A DNA stretch of 64,000 nt, from positions 124,001-188,000 of the forward strand of contig NZ_FNDX01000008.1 of the NCBI RefSeq assembly GCF_900099765.1, written 5' to 3'. A model generated the notes under the pieces. The model was not told where the DNA came from and did no database searches. It saw only the letters and a program-made list of their open reading frames with translations. The position numbers and the translations under genes are program-made. The number at the start of each line of letters is the position of its first letter. The stretch's first letter is position 1. This document shows, in pieces, positions 1-9,402 of the stretch. The stretch comes from Paenibacillus typhae. Its GTDB lineage: Bacteria; Bacillota; Bacilli; Paenibacillales; Paenibacillaceae.

Positions 1-1
1 G

Positions 2-223
2 GCGATATCCCAGGCGATTCTGAATGATCTGGACCGCGGGTTGACCAAGCTGAACGCACAGGGCGGCTATACCGGTGACAACCGGGTAGTGCTGATGGCG
101 GTTGTCGGCCAGAACGAAATTACCCGGCTTAAAGCGATCGTCCGGTCTGTAGACCCGGGCGCGTTCGTTATCATTACTGAGGCCCATGAGGTGCTCGGTG
201 AAGGATTTAAAAGAGAAGCGTAG
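2..223 (+). CDS. YitT-family membrane protein, C-terminal end (partial)
   Basis: Only the last 73 codons are present; the gene begins before the window. The visible part (pattern GDNRVVLMAVV, then ITRLKAIVRSVDPGAFVII, ending near HEVLGEGF) matches the cytosolic DUF2179 domain that ends YitT-type proteins. Those proteins have about five membrane helices, which would lie outside this window, and their function is not established. The stop codon lies inside the 5' arm of a strong terminator hairpin, so transcription ends right at the gene end. Family assignment is from the C-terminal domain only. Confidence 0.75.
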   Translation, partial: AISQAILNDLDRGLTKLNAQGGYTGDNRVVLMAVVGQNEITRLKAIVRSVDPGAFVIITEAHEVLGEGFKREA

Positions 224-257
224 ATGCTCCATTGGAGAAGTCAACGCTTCTCTTTTT
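209..257 (+). terminator. Rho-independent terminator overlapping the YitT-family stop codon
   Basis: A perfect 12-bp arm at 209-220 pairs with 245-256 and runs into a T stretch. The 24-nt loop contains a second small hairpin (CTCC/GGAG). The 5' arm is the last codons of the gene, so coding and termination signals share sequence. It insulates the arginine operon from upstream transcription. Confidence 0.85.
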
Positions 258-294
258 CATATAACAATTCCGCCAATAAAGTTAACGTTACATG

Positions 295-323
295 TTGTAT
301 TTATATTAATTCGGTCGTATAAT
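295..323 (+). promoter_or_regulatory. Likely sigma-A promoter of the argCJBDF operon
   Basis: A -35 like TTGTAT (295-300) lies exactly 17 bp before a perfect TATAAT (318-323), in an AT-rich gap about 50 bp ahead of argC. Arginine operons in Bacilli are usually repressed here by AhrC/ArgR. I could not point to a convincing ARG box, so repression is an expectation and not an observation. Confidence 0.6.
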
Positions 324-375
324 AATACATATTTGCGGGACGGTATGCATTTCATGAAAGAGTCAGAAAGCGGGG

Positions 376-1431
376 ATGACAGTGGCAGGCAAGCTGAGAG
401 CGGCGATAGTGGGATCGACGGGGTATGGGGGCGTGGAGCTGATCAGGCTTTTGCAGAACCATCCGGATATAGAAATTACATCGGTAATCTCTTCATCAAG
501 TGCAGGGGAGCCGATTGAGCTCGGGTTTCCGCATTTGACGGGAATTGTGGAGCGGAAGCTGGATGGCGTTGAACCGGCGGAGATCGCGGGCAGGGCTGAT
601 GTGGTATTCACGGCAACACCGTCGGGTGTGAGTGCCAAGCTGGTGCCACAGCTGCTGGAAGCAGGCCTGAAGGTTGTCGATCTGTCAGGAGATTTCCGTC
701 TGAAGGACGGCGCGGAGTATGAGCAGTGGTATAAGCACACGGCTCCGCCCGCTGAATATCTGGAGCAGGCCGTATACGGGTTATGTGAAGTATATGGTGA
801 ACGCGCTGCAGGAGTTGATTTTATCTCCAATCCGGGCTGTTACCCGACCGCTACGCTGCTGGGGCTGATCCCTGCGGTAGAGGCTGGCTGGATCAAGCCG
901 GAGAGCATTATTATCGATGCGAAGTCAGGCATTTCTGGCGCAGGACGCGGTGTGAATCTGGGCGTTCATTATGCCGAGCTCAATGAGAATTTCAAGGCCT
1001 ATAAGGTTAACAAGCATCAGCATATTCCGGAGATTGAACAGGTGCTTACCGATGTTTCCGGTGAAAAAGTAACCGTGACCTTCACAACGCATCTGGTTCC
1101 GATGACCCGGGGGATTATGAGTACGATGTATGCCGGGATGAACGGCGCATATAGCGAGCAGGATTTTGTGGAATTATACCGTAAGTATTATTCAGGCAGA
1201 TCCTTTGTGCGGATCCGTGAGGCTGGAGTGCTTCCGGCGACCAAAGAGGTCAGCGGCTCGAATTATTGCGATATCGGCTTCTCCGCAGATGCCCGTACAG
1301 GACGGGTAACGATTGTGTCTGTCATTGACAACATCGTTAAAGGCGCAGCAGGGCAGGCGATCCAGAACCTGAATTTGATGATGGGATGGGAGGAAACCCG
1401 CGGTCTCGGTTATACACCAGTGTATCCGTAA
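376..1431 (+). CDS. argC: N-acetyl-gamma-glutamyl-phosphate reductase
   Basis: ArgC performs the NADPH-dependent reduction of N-acetylglutamyl phosphate to the semialdehyde, third step of ornithine synthesis. The 351 residues carry the N-terminal nucleotide-binding loop GSTGYGGVEL (13-22) and the catalytic cysteine in SNPGCYPTA (Cys155). Length is normal for the family. The ATG at 376 is used here, but GGGG sits only one base before it. The GTG at 382, six bases after GGGG, is an equally good start and would remove two residues. First gene of a tight operon argC-argJ-argB-argD-argF. Confidence 0.97.
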   Translation: MTVAGKLRAAIVGSTGYGGVELIRLLQNHPDIEITSVISSSSAGEPIELGFPHLTGIVERKLDGVEPAEIAGRADVVFTATPSGVSAKLVPQLLEAGLKVVDLSGDFRLKDGAEYEQWYKHTAPPAEYLEQAVYGLCEVYGERAAGVDFISNPGCYPTATLLGLIPAVEAGWIKPESIIIDAKSGISGAGRGVNLGVHYAELNENFKAYKVNKHQHIPEIEQVLTDVSGEKVTVTFTTHLVPMTRGIMSTMYAGMNGAYSEQDFVELYRKYYSGRSFVRIREAGVLPATKEVSGSNYCDIGFSADARTGRVTIVSVIDNIVKGAAGQAIQNLNLMMGWEETRGLGYTPVYP

Positions 1432-1452
1432 GGTCCAGCGGTCAAACATACA

Positions 1453-2688
1453 ATGAGCATAAATCAGGCAACATATACCGTCGTAGAAGGCGGAAGCATT
1501 ACCGCACCAAAGGGTTTCACCTCTGCAGGACTGCACTGCGGCCTCAAAAAAACAACCCGCAACGATCTTGGAGTCATTCTCTGTGAGGTTCCGGCAACGG
1601 CTGCGGCTGTGTATACGACGAATGTATTCCAGGCTGCACCGCTTAAAGTAACCCGGGAGAGTCTGGCGGACGGCACCCTGCAGGCGGTTATCGTCAACAG
1701 CGGAAATGCCAATGCCTGCACAGGCGAGCAGGGCGAAGCCGATGCATATGAGATGCGTGCAGCTGCAGCCAAAGCGCTTGGCGTGAACGAACAGAATGTT
1801 GCAGTAGCATCAACCGGAGTAATCGGTGAGCTGCTGAAGATGGACTGTGTGCGCAGCGGAATTGCCGGATTGCCGGAAAAGCTGGATGGAGGCGCTGCGG
1901 GAGCGGAGGAGTTCAGCCAGGCTATTTTGACAACCGATCTGGTGAAAAAAGAATGCTGCGTCGAAGTGCTCGTCGGTGGAGAGAAAGTAACGATTGCCGG
2001 TGCGGCCAAAGGCTCGGGGATGATTCATCCGAATATGGCTACCATGCTGGGCTTCATGACGACGGATGCCCTGATTGACGGGGAAGATCTGCAAAGCCTG
2101 CTGCGTACCGCTACTAATACTACTTTTAATATGATCACAGTTGACGGGGATACAAGCACGAACGATATGCTGGTGACGATGGCCAGCGGCCTGGCCGGGA
2201 ATGAGAAGCTGACGCGTCTGCATGCGGACTGGGATGCTTTTGCTGCGGCGTTTACCCATGTGTGTCAGCACTTGGCTAAGGCGATTGCCCGGGACGGTGA
2301 GGGTGCGACCAAACTGATTGAGGTACAGATCAGCGGTGCGGTGCATGATGAGGCTGCGGGTGCGATTGCGAAAACGGTAGTAGGCTCGAGTCTGGTGAAA
2401 TCGGCGATTTTCGGGGCGGATGCCAACTGGGGCCGGATTATTGCTGCCGTTGGACGCGCCGGTGTTCCGGTATCGCCGGAGAAGGTGGATATTTCGCTTG
2501 GTGAGATCGAGGTGCTGCGCCAGTCGCGGCCGGTGGCTTTTGACGAAGAACAGGCTCTGCATTATCTGCAAAAGACCGATACGGTAGTGATTACCGTGGT
2601 GCTGTCGGACGGCGAAGGCAAAGCTACGGCATGGGGTTGTGACCTCACTTATGATTACGTGCGGATTAATGCTGCATACCGTACCTAA
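1453..2688 (+). CDS. argJ: Bifunctional ornithine acetyltransferase / N-acetylglutamate synthase
   Basis: ArgJ moves the acetyl group from N-acetylornithine to glutamate, and in bifunctional forms also uses acetyl-CoA, so it both starts and recycles the acetyl cycle. The 411-residue precursor has the self-cleavage motif MATMLGF; Thr197 would become the N-terminal nucleophile of the beta chain. HPNMATML and the KGSGMIHP stretch before it are diagnostic. No separate argA or argE is in the cluster, which fits the cyclic pathway. The gap after argC is 21 bp and the ribosome site is weak, suggesting coupling to argC translation. Confidence 0.97.
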   Translation: MSINQATYTVVEGGSITAPKGFTSAGLHCGLKKTTRNDLGVILCEVPATAAAVYTTNVFQAAPLKVTRESLADGTLQAVIVNSGNANACTGEQGEADAYEMRAAAAKALGVNEQNVAVASTGVIGELLKMDCVRSGIAGLPEKLDGGAAGAEEFSQAILTTDLVKKECCVEVLVGGEKVTIAGAAKGSGMIHPNMATMLGFMTTDALIDGEDLQSLLRTATNTTFNMITVDGDTSTNDMLVTMASGLAGNEKLTRLHADWDAFAAAFTHVCQHLAKAIARDGEGATKLIEVQISGAVHDEAAGAIAKTVVGSSLVKSAIFGADANWGRIIAAVGRAGVPVSPEKVDISLGEIEVLRQSRPVAFDEEQALHYLQKTDTVVITVVLSDGEGKATAWGCDLTYDYVRINAAYRT

Positions 2689-2727
2689 ACGCGGCTGGCA
2701 TAGATCCATAAGGAGGCTACTTATATT

Positions 2728-3531
2728 ATGACGGAGCAAAAGATAGAAAAGCTGTTTGTGATGAAATGCGGCGGGAGTACGCTGGCTGCGCTGCCGGATT
2801 CTTTTTTTGAGGATTTAAGGGAGCTGCAGGCCAGCGGGGTTCAGCCTGTCATTGTACATGGCGGCGGACCGGCGATTTCGGATAATCTGGCGAAGCTGGG
2901 GATTGAGAGCAGCTTTGTGAACGGCCTGCGGGTGACGACGGAGGATGTGCTGGATGTTGTAGAGATGACGCTGGCTGGAAGCATCAACAAGGCGATTGTC
3001 CGCAGAATCCAGGGCAGCGGCGGGCAAGCCCTTGGCTTGTCCGGTGTGGACGGCAACCTGATACTGGCACGGCCTGTGGCGAACAGTGATGTAGTAGGGC
3101 AGGTCGGCGAGGTTACGGAAGTAAAGGCGGAGATCATAAAAGGAATTCTCGCACTCGGCTACATTCCGGTTATCGCACCTATAGGTGTAGATGCCGGAGG
3201 GCAGCGTTACAATATTAATGCGGATACGGCGGCGGGGGCGGTGGCTTCTTTTGTCGAGTCGCCTTCGATGGTTGTGGTCACGGATGTTCCGGGTATTATG
3301 CGCACAATCGATGGTGAAAAGGTTGTACTTCCATCGGTGACAGTGACGCAGATTGAAGAGCTGATTGCCAGCGGTGAAATTTACGGTGGGATGATCCCCA
3401 AAGTGCGCGCGGCGATGGACTGCATTCAGGGCAGTGTGTCCGAGGTTGTCATCGTAGACGGCAAAGAGCCTCAGGTGCTCAGCCGGGTGCTGGGCGGGGA
3501 GAAGCTGGGGACGAGGATTATCCGTTCTTAG
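2728..3531 (+). CDS. argB: Acetylglutamate kinase
   Basis: ArgB phosphorylates N-acetylglutamate with ATP, the second and usually feedback-controlled step of arginine synthesis. The 267-residue amino-acid-kinase fold shows the N-terminal MKCGGSTL loop, HGGGPAIS and the NINADTAAGAVA nucleotide/substrate region. The N-terminus lacks the long extension linked to arginine-sensitive hexameric kinases, so strong arginine inhibition is uncertain. A clear AGGAGG (2711-2716) lies 11 bases before the ATG, in a 39-bp gap after argJ. Confidence 0.97.
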   Translation: MTEQKIEKLFVMKCGGSTLAALPDSFFEDLRELQASGVQPVIVHGGGPAISDNLAKLGIESSFVNGLRVTTEDVLDVVEMTLAGSINKAIVRRIQGSGGQALGLSGVDGNLILARPVANSDVVGQVGEVTEVKAEIIKGILALGYIPVIAPIGVDAGGQRYNINADTAAGAVASFVESPSMVVVTDVPGIMRTIDGEKVVLPSVTVTQIEELIASGEIYGGMIPKVRAAMDCIQGSVSEVVIVDGKEPQVLSRVLGGEKLGTRIIRS

Positions 3532-3630
3532 CTTGGTAAGGTAGAGTGGAGACAAGCCGGAAGTCAGGTATTATTCAAAATATAGCGCTGCCGGTTTACC
3601 GGAAGCAGCATGGTGGGAGAGTGACTAAGA

Positions 3631-4917
3631 ATGAGTGAGCTTACACAGGCGGAAAAAGATTCTTTAACAGGGGCTGCGGATACCCGTTCAGGGGAAACGA
3701 AGGTTCAGGAGGCTGCTCCTGCCAAGCTGAGTGCGGTATTCCCGTCCTATGCCAGATATGATCTGAGTCTGGTTAAGGGCAAAGGCAGCTGGGTCTGGGA
3801 TGACCAGGGCAACAAGTACCTCGACTTCATGTGCGGGCTGGCGGTAACCAGTCTGGGACACGCTCCCGAGAAGGTCGGCGAGAAGCTGAAGGCGCAGATT
3901 GATACGCTGTGGCATGTCTCGAACCTGTTTCACATTCCGGGCCAGGACCGGGTAGCAGCGCTGCTGACAGGCAACAGCTGTGCGGATCAGGTATTCTTTT
4001 GCAACAGCGGTGCGGAGGCGAATGAAGCTGCGATCAAGCTGGCCCGCCGCTATCACCAGAAGGTGAAGGGCACAGGCCGCTATGAAATTATTACCTTTGA
4101 GCAGTCCTTCCATGGTCGTACTCTGGCGACGCTGACAGCTACCGGACAGCAGAAGGTAAAAGAGGGCTTCCTGCCGCTCCCGGAGGGCTTCAAGACGGTG
4201 CCACTGCATGATCTGCCGGCGCTGAAGGCGGCCATTACGGATAATACTGCAGCCATCATGCTGGAGATGATCCTGGCCGAAGGCGGCGTGCTGGAGGTAC
4301 AGCAGGAGTTCCTCGATGCTGTGGTTGAGCTGTGCAACGAGCATGGCCTGCTGCTGATTGTCGATGAAGTGCAGACCGGCATGGGCCGTACAGGCAAGCT
4401 GTTTGCGCATCAGCACTATGGCATTGAGCCGGATATTTTCACCCTGGCCAAAGGCGTAGCCAGCGGGTTCCCGGCCGGCGTTATGCTGGGCAAAGGTTAC
4501 CTGCGCGAAGCGTTCAGTCCGGGCAGTCATGCCAGCACCTTCGGCGGCACGCCGCTGGCGGCAGCGGTGATGGAAGCAACGATCGAAACGATGCTCGAAG
4601 ACGAGCTGCCGCAGCGGGCCGAAGAGATGGGCGAATATCTGCGCGGTCTGCTGAGAGAGAAGCTGGCGGATACGCCGTTCGTGAAAGAGGTGCGCGGCAA
4701 GGGGCTCTTGATCGGAATCGAATGCACGGAGCCGGTAGGGGATATAGTACTGGCCGGCCAGAAGCAGGGACTGCTGTTCGTGCAGGCCGGACCGAACGTG
4801 ATCCGGCTGCTGCCTAATCTATATGTGAGCCAGGATGAGATCCGCCAGGCGGTGGACATTCTTGTTCCGCTCATTCATACTTATGCTAATAAAGAAAACG
4901 GGGAGGCACTTTCATGA
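3631..4917 (+). CDS. argD: Acetylornithine aminotransferase
   Basis: A PLP-dependent class III aminotransferase that converts N-acetylglutamate semialdehyde to N-acetylornithine. The PLP lysine is Lys274 in TLAKGVASG; the cofactor-contact motif [13 protein letters not shown] lies at 243-255. At 428 residues it is about 30 longer than typical ArgD because of an acidic N-terminal extension (1-32) before [12 protein letters not shown]. That extension may be real or may reflect an upstream start. The stop codon overlaps the argF ATG by four bases (ATGA), so the two are translationally coupled. Confidence 0.95.
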   Translation: MSELTQAEKDSLTGAADTRSGETKVQEAAPAKLSAVFPSYARYDLSLVKGKGSWVWDDQGNKYLDFMCGLAVTSLGHAPEKVGEKLKAQIDTLWHVSNLFHIPGQDRVAALLTGNSCADQVFFCNSGAEANEAAIKLARRYHQKVKGTGRYEIITFEQSFHGRTLATLTATGQQKVKEGFLPLPEGFKTVPLHDLPALKAAITDNTAAIMLEMILAEGGVLEVQQEFLDAVVELCNEHGLLLIVDEVQTGMGRTGKLFAHQHYGIEPDIFTLAKGVASGFPAGVMLGKGYLREAFSPGSHASTFGGTPLAAAVMEATIETMLEDELPQRAEEMGEYLRGLLREKLADTPFVKEVRGKGLLIGIECTEPVGDIVLAGQKQGLLFVQAGPNVIRLLPNLYVSQDEIRQAVDILVPLIHTYANKENGEALS

Positions 4918-5882
4918 GCCAGAGTGTACACAGCGGGAAGCTGGCGATTGCAGAGCAGCTCAAAGGCCGTGATCTGCTGGAGCTGAACGATTACAGCCCG
5001 GAAGAAATCACGTACCTGATTGATCTGGCTATCGAGCTGAAGAAGAAGCAAAAAAACGGTGAGGTTTATCAGCCGCTTAAGGGCAAGACGATCGGACTTA
5101 TTTTCGAAAAATCCTCGACCCGCACACGCGTGTCCTTCGAGGTCGGCATGTATCAGCTCGGCGGCCATGCGCTGTTCCTGAGCAAAAATGATATCCAGCT
5201 CGGCCGCGGCGAAACCGTTGGTGACACGGCCCAGGTCATGTCCCGTTATCTCGACGGCATCATGATCCGTACCTTCGGCCATGATAAGGTTGAGGATCTG
5301 GCCCGTTACGCTTCTGTGCCTGTAATCAACGGCCTGAGCGACCTGGCACACCCTTGTCAGGTGCTGGCTGACTTTCAGACCGTATATGAGCACAAGGGCA
5401 AGCTGAAAGGCCTCAAGCTCGCTTACATCGGCGATGGAAACAACATGGCCCATTCCCTGCTGATCGGCGGCGCCAAACTGGGCGTGCATGTCTCGATTGC
5501 CGGACCGGAAGGCTATGAGCCTGATACGGCTGTAGTTGCTGAGGCTCGCGAGATCGCCAAGGAAACAGGCGCCAACATCGTCATCACCCGCAGCCCGCAG
5601 GAAGCGGTACAGGACGCTGACGTGATCTACACCGACGTGTGGGCGAGCATGGGCTTTGAAGCCGAGCAGCTGGCACGTGAAGCGGCATTCAAGGACTACC
5701 AGGTCAACGAGGAGCTGGTAAAAGGCGCGAAGAGCGACTACCTGTTCCTGCACTGCCTGCCAGCCCACCGTGAGGAAGAGGTCAGCACGGGCGTGATCGA
5801 CGGCCCGAACTCGGTCATCTTCGACCAGGCTGAGAACCGCCTGCATGCGCAGAAGGCGCTGATGGCTGCTTTGATGGGCTAA
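4914..5882 (+). CDS. argF: Ornithine carbamoyltransferase
   Basis: Anabolic OTCase joins carbamoyl phosphate and ornithine to citrulline in the cytosol. The 322-residue protein has the carbamoyl-phosphate loop SSTRTR (67-72), HPCQ, and the ornithine-site HCLPAH (His280, Cys281). Its position directly behind argD argues for the biosynthetic rather than the arginine-deiminase enzyme. The start overlaps the argD stop. No carAB carbamoyl-phosphate synthase is in the cluster, so that substrate must come from a locus outside the window. Confidence 0.96.
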   Translation: MSQSVHSGKLAIAEQLKGRDLLELNDYSPEEITYLIDLAIELKKKQKNGEVYQPLKGKTIGLIFEKSSTRTRVSFEVGMYQLGGHALFLSKNDIQLGRGETVGDTAQVMSRYLDGIMIRTFGHDKVEDLARYASVPVINGLSDLAHPCQVLADFQTVYEHKGKLKGLKLAYIGDGNNMAHSLLIGGAKLGVHVSIAGPEGYEPDTAVVAEAREIAKETGANIVITRSPQEAVQDADVIYTDVWASMGFEAEQLAREAAFKDYQVNEELVKGAKSDYLFLHCLPAHREEEVSTGVIDGPNSVIFDQAENRLHAQKALMAALMG

Positions 5883-6266
5883 GGTAGGGTTGTCATCTAG
5901 GGCGAAGCCCGGGATGAGAGGAAAGCTACAAGCGCTTGCTAGAGCGTTGATTTAAGAAATTGCAGATTTGAACCTGCAAAGGCCTTTGAGGTCTTATACT
6001 ATATAAAACACTATATAGGATGGTTTTTGAATTATGCGTTAGATTCCGGTGCTAAGCAACGGAGTGAAGTTTGGAACTGTAGGAGCGATAGCGTTCGCCT
6101 TTGTCTTCAGATTTCTACCGCTTATAGCGGTTCAAATCAGGAAATTTGAAGACAACAGCGACCGGAAGTCCAAACATTCACGCAGATTGCGTCCGGGCAC
6201 CGGAGCTCTATAAGCAGATTTCGGTAACCTTCCTATACCCCCACACCGAAAGGAAGTTGCACCCCC
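5883..6266 (+). other. argF-argG intergenic leader (no gene)
   Basis: A 384-bp gap without a plausible gene. It begins with a hairpin around 5893-5916 (TCATC..GGGC/GCCC..GATGA) that has no T tract. A TTGCAG/CTGCAA hairpin follows near 5960-5980, then an AT-rich stretch with several TATA-like words near 5995-6020 that could hold an argG promoter. One copy of the structured dispersed repeat (6063-6179) comes next. I saw no T-box specifier or antiterminator motif. Confidence 0.6.
6063..6179 (+). repeat. Structured dispersed repeat, copy A
   Basis: About 117 bp, closely related to copies at 7539-7664 (same strand) and 47457-47582 (opposite strand). It begins near TTTGGAACTGTAGGAGCG and ends at GGAAGTCCAAACATTC. 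The ends pair (TTTGGAACT with AGTCCAAA), a long middle stem pairs TTGTCTTCAGATTTC with its partner, and ACCGC/GCGGT closes an inner hairpin. A small separate hairpin GCGA/TCGC lies in the 5' half. No reading frame is conserved between copies. Confidence 0.85.
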
Positions 6267-7502
6267 ATGCCTAAAGAAAAAATTGTACTCGCCTATTCCG
6301 GCGGGCTGGATACCTCGGTCATTCTGAAATGGCTGAAAGAAACCTATGATGCAGAGATTATTGCCTTCACTGCCGATATCGGCCAGAAGGAAGAGCTGGA
6401 CGGCCTGGAGGAAAAAGCGCTGGCTACCGGCGCATCGAAGGTCTACATTGACGATCTGCGCGATGAGTTCGCGAGTGATTTCATCTACCCGATGTTCCAG
6501 TCGGGCGCTTTGTATGAAGGCCAATATTTGCTCGGCACCAGTATTGCCCGTCCGCTGATCGCTAAGCGTATGGTGGACATTGCGATCGCGGAAGGCGCTA
6601 CAGCCATTGCCCACGGCGCAACCGGCAAAGGCAATGACCAGGTCCGCTTCGAGCTGAATGCGGCGGCGTTATCGCCGAACATCAAGGTGATTGCACCTTG
6701 GCGGCTGGAAGAGTTTCGCAACCAGTTCCCGGGCCGGGCGGAAATGATCGCCTACGCTGAAGCGAACGGAATTCCGGTACAGGCTTCGGCTGCGAAGCCG
6801 TATTCCATGGACCGCAACCTGCTGCATATCAGCTATGAGAGCGGTGTGCTGGAGGATCCTTGGTTTGACCCAAGCGCACCGGAGAACAAAGAAATGTTCC
6901 TGCTTAGCAACGCTCCTGAGGATGCTCCGGATGAAGCGGAATACCTGGAGCTGGACTTCCTGAAGGGGAACTGTGTAGCCCTGAACGGTGAAGCCTTGAC
7001 TCCGCTGCAGGTAATGGAGAAGCTGAATGAGCTGGGCGGCAAGCACGGGATCGGACGCGTGGATATGGTTGAGAACCGTTTTGTCGGCATGAAGAGCCGC
7101 GGCGTCTATGAGACACCAGGCGGCACCATCCTGTTCACTGCACACCGCAAAATGGAATCCATCACCATGGACCGTGAAGTGATGAACCTTCGCGACAGCC
7201 TGATCACCCGTTACAGTACTCTGGTGTACAACGGATTCTGGTTCGCTCCTGAGCGCCTTGCACTGCAGGCACTCGTGAACGAGAGCCAGAAGAACGTAAC
7301 TGGTACAGTACGTGTGAAGCTGTACAAAGGCAACATCATCGGCGCCGGCGTGAAATCACCGGTCAGCCTGTACAACCCGGATATTGCTACAATGGAAGCC
7401 GATCCGACACAGGCTTATGATCAGGGTGATGCAACAGGCTTTATCCGCCTGAATGCACTGCGGCTGAAGGTTTCCTCCGGCGTAGCAGAGTCTAATAAGT
7501 AG
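6267..7502 (+). CDS. argG: Argininosuccinate synthase
   Basis: ArgG condenses citrulline and aspartate with ATP to give argininosuccinate. The 411-residue protein opens with the PP-loop ATP motif AYSGGLDTS (9-17), followed by GQKEEL and the substrate-binding [14 protein letters not shown]. Length is typical. AGGAAG lies ahead of the ATG. Unlike argCJBDF it is not tightly joined to its neighbours: 384 bp separate it from argF and 300 bp from argH, and each gap carries a copy of the same structured repeat. Confidence 0.97.
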   Translation: MPKEKIVLAYSGGLDTSVILKWLKETYDAEIIAFTADIGQKEELDGLEEKALATGASKVYIDDLRDEFASDFIYPMFQSGALYEGQYLLGTSIARPLIAKRMVDIAIAEGATAIAHGATGKGNDQVRFELNAAALSPNIKVIAPWRLEEFRNQFPGRAEMIAYAEANGIPVQASAAKPYSMDRNLLHISYESGVLEDPWFDPSAPENKEMFLLSNAPEDAPDEAEYLELDFLKGNCVALNGEALTPLQVMEKLNELGGKHGIGRVDMVENRFVGMKSRGVYETPGGTILFTAHRKMESITMDREVMNLRDSLITRYSTLVYNGFWFAPERLALQALVNESQKNVTGTVRVKLYKGNIIGAGVKSPVSLYNPDIATMEADPTQAYDQGDATGFIRLNALRLKVSSGVAESNK

Positions 7503-7538
7503 TTTATAAATTGATCTTGGAAACCTATAAAAGGGAAG

Positions 7539-7664
7539 AGTGGCGGAAGGGAATTTTGGAACTGTAGGAGCGGAAGCGTCCGCCTTTGTCTTCTGATTTC
7601 TACCGCTAATTGCGGCTTAAATCAAGAAATCGGAAGACAACAGCGGCCGGAAGTCCAAACATTC
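7539..7664 (+). repeat. Structured dispersed repeat, copy B
   Basis: A 126-bp copy in the same orientation as copy A, and the closest match to copy C. It starts AGTGGCGGAAGGGAATTTTGG and ends CCGGAAGTCCAAACATTC. The long stem (TTGTCTTCTGATTTC with GAAATCGGAAGACAA) has a single wobble. The 5' hairpin is GCGGA/TCCGC where copy A has GCGA/TCGC, a paired substitution. Confidence 0.88.
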
Positions 7665-7736
7665 TCTGGAGTCACGTTTATCCCGGAATAGAAAGTACAG
7701 GTATTTCATAGCAGGAACATAACATAAGCGGACACC

Positions 7737-7775
7737 AGAAGGCCGTTCCTCCGACAGGACAGGAGCGGCCCTTCT
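7737..7775 (+). promoter_or_regulatory. Stem-loop in the argH leader
   Basis: AGAAGG-CCG-TTCCT pairs with AGGAG-CGG-C-CCTTCT around a ten-base loop, with one bulged base. It ends about 10 bases before the AGAGGAGG ribosome site of argH. There is no following T run, so it is not a simple terminator. It could slow 5' decay or affect ribosome access; the function is not shown. Confidence 0.5.
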
Positions 7776-7802
7776 ATCGTCCATTAGAGGAGGACATATC
7801 TA

Positions 7803-9218
7803 GTGAGCAAGCTTTGGGGCGGCCGGTTTACCAAAGGAACAAACAAGCTGGTGGAGGAGTATACAGCATCCATCGGATTCGATAAGGCACTGGCTGAAGA
7901 GGATGTACAGGGCAGTCTGGCCCATGTCACGATGCTGGGCAAATGCGGTATTCTTCCGCAGGAGGATGTTGAGACGATCAAGGCCGGGCTGAACAAGGTG
8001 CTGGAAAAGGTCCGTGCAGGCGAGATTGAATTCTCCGTAGCGGATGAAGACATTCACATGAATATTGAAAAGAACCTGATTGAGGAAGTGGGTCCGGTCG
8101 GCGGCAAGCTGCACACAGGACGCAGCCGCAACGACCAGGTAGCGACAGATATGCATTTGTATCTCCGCAACCGGGTGGTGGAATTCGTAGGGCTCCTGCA
8201 TGAACTGCAGGAAGCCTTAATTGAACAAGCCAAAGACAATGTGGACACGATTGTACCGGGCTACACGCATCTGCAGCGTGCCCAGCCGATCCTGTTCGCC
8301 CATCATCTGCTGGCTTACGTGTCGATGTTCCGCCGCGATGCGGAGCGCCTGACAGACAGCTACAAGCGGATTAACGTACTGCCGCTGGGCGCCGGGGCGC
8401 TGGCTGGAACGACGTTCCCGATCGACCGTCATTTTGTCGCTGAGCAGCTTGGCTTCGACAGTGTGTATGAGAACAGCCTGGACGCTGTCAGCGACCGCGA
8501 CTTCATCGTCGAATTCCTGGCTAATGCAGCGCTGATCATGACCCACCTGTCCCGGCTCAGCGAAGAGCTGGTACTGTGGAGCAGCACCGAGTTCAGCTTC
8601 GTGGAGCTGGACGATGCGTTCTGTACCGGCAGCAGCATCATGCCGCAGAAGAAAAACCCTGACGTACCTGAGCTGGTACGCGGCAAAACAGGCCGTGTCT
8701 ACGGCAACCTGATCGGCCTGCTGACTGTGCTTAAATCGCTGCCGCTGGCTTACAACAAGGATATGCAGGAAGACAAGGAAGGCATGTTCGATACCGTAGC
8801 TACACTGACAGGCGCCTTGCAGCTGTTCGCACCGATGATCTCCACCATGAAGGTAAATAAGGGGCGGATGCGTGAAGCAGTCAACACTGACTTCTCCAAC
8901 GCGACCGACATCGCTGACTTCCTGGTCGGTAAAGGTCTTCCTTTCCGCCAGGCACATGAGGTAATCGGTAAAACTGTGCTCTACTGCATCAACGAAGGCA
9001 AATTCCTGCTTGATCTGACCCTGGATGAATTCAAACAGTTCTCCCCGCTGTTTGACGACCAGATCTATGCCGTCCTGCAGCCTGAAGCTGTAGTGAACGC
9101 ACGTAACGTATATGGCGGTACAGCGACTGTACAGGTCAAAGCGGCCATTGAGCGGGCTGAAGCTTCCCTGCTTGAAGCGGGTAAGTGGGTAACACAGCAT
9201 GCGGGTACCGCTGAATAA
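7803..9218 (+). CDS. argH: Argininosuccinate lyase
   Basis: ArgH splits argininosuccinate into arginine and fumarate, the last step of the pathway. The 471-residue protein starts with SKLWGGRF, has HTGRSRNDQ (fumarase/aspartase superfamily region 1), [10 protein letters not shown], and the signature loop [12 protein letters not shown] with the catalytic serine. Start is GTG with AGAGGAGG about 8 bases upstream. It ends the arginine block and is followed by a strong terminator. Confidence 0.97.
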   Translation: MSKLWGGRFTKGTNKLVEEYTASIGFDKALAEEDVQGSLAHVTMLGKCGILPQEDVETIKAGLNKVLEKVRAGEIEFSVADEDIHMNIEKNLIEEVGPVGGKLHTGRSRNDQVATDMHLYLRNRVVEFVGLLHELQEALIEQAKDNVDTIVPGYTHLQRAQPILFAHHLLAYVSMFRRDAERLTDSYKRINVLPLGAGALAGTTFPIDRHFVAEQLGFDSVYENSLDAVSDRDFIVEFLANAALIMTHLSRLSEELVLWSSTEFSFVELDDAFCTGSSIMPQKKNPDVPELVRGKTGRVYGNLIGLLTVLKSLPLAYNKDMQEDKEGMFDTVATLTGALQLFAPMISTMKVNKGRMREAVNTDFSNATDIADFLVGKGLPFRQAHEVIGKTVLYCINEGKFLLDLTLDEFKQFSPLFDDQIYAVLQPEAVVNARNVYGGTATVQVKAAIERAEASLLEAGKWVTQHAGTAE

Positions 9219-9270
9219 GCATTTTGTCCAAGGCTCTTTGCAGAAACGGATGTATTCAGACTGAAAACCA

Positions 9271-9320
9271 AAAAGACTGTCCTCACCGCTGTTATGATAA
9301 GCGGGAAGGACAGTCTTTTA
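9271..9320. terminator. Bidirectional terminator after argH
   Basis: Arms at 9271-9283 (AAAAGACTGTCCT) and 9307-9319 pair almost perfectly, with a T-rich end in both directions. It can serve argH and also the convergent esterase gene. Confidence 0.8.
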
Positions 9321-9402
9321 TTATGCAAGAGCCAATCGGGTTCGAGCGACTATTTGCCGCTATAACATTCTGTATGCGCTACCAGAAATAATAATGCTCG
9401 TC

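Larger units (their letters stand above)
7503..7802 (+). other. argG-argH intergenic leader (no gene)
   Basis: A 300-bp gap holding repeat copy B (7539-7664), then a strong hairpin (7737-7775) just ahead of the argH ribosome site. No terminator with a T run is visible, so read-through from argG to argH is possible. Confidence 0.6.

Noticed and set aside
281-375. AhrC/ArgR operator ahead of argC
   Set aside because: The region is AT-rich and a site is expected there, but no stretch matches the ARG-box consensus well enough to call.
5883-7802. T-box leaders ahead of argG or argH
   Set aside because: No T-box core or specifier hairpin was seen, and the hairpins present lack following T runs.
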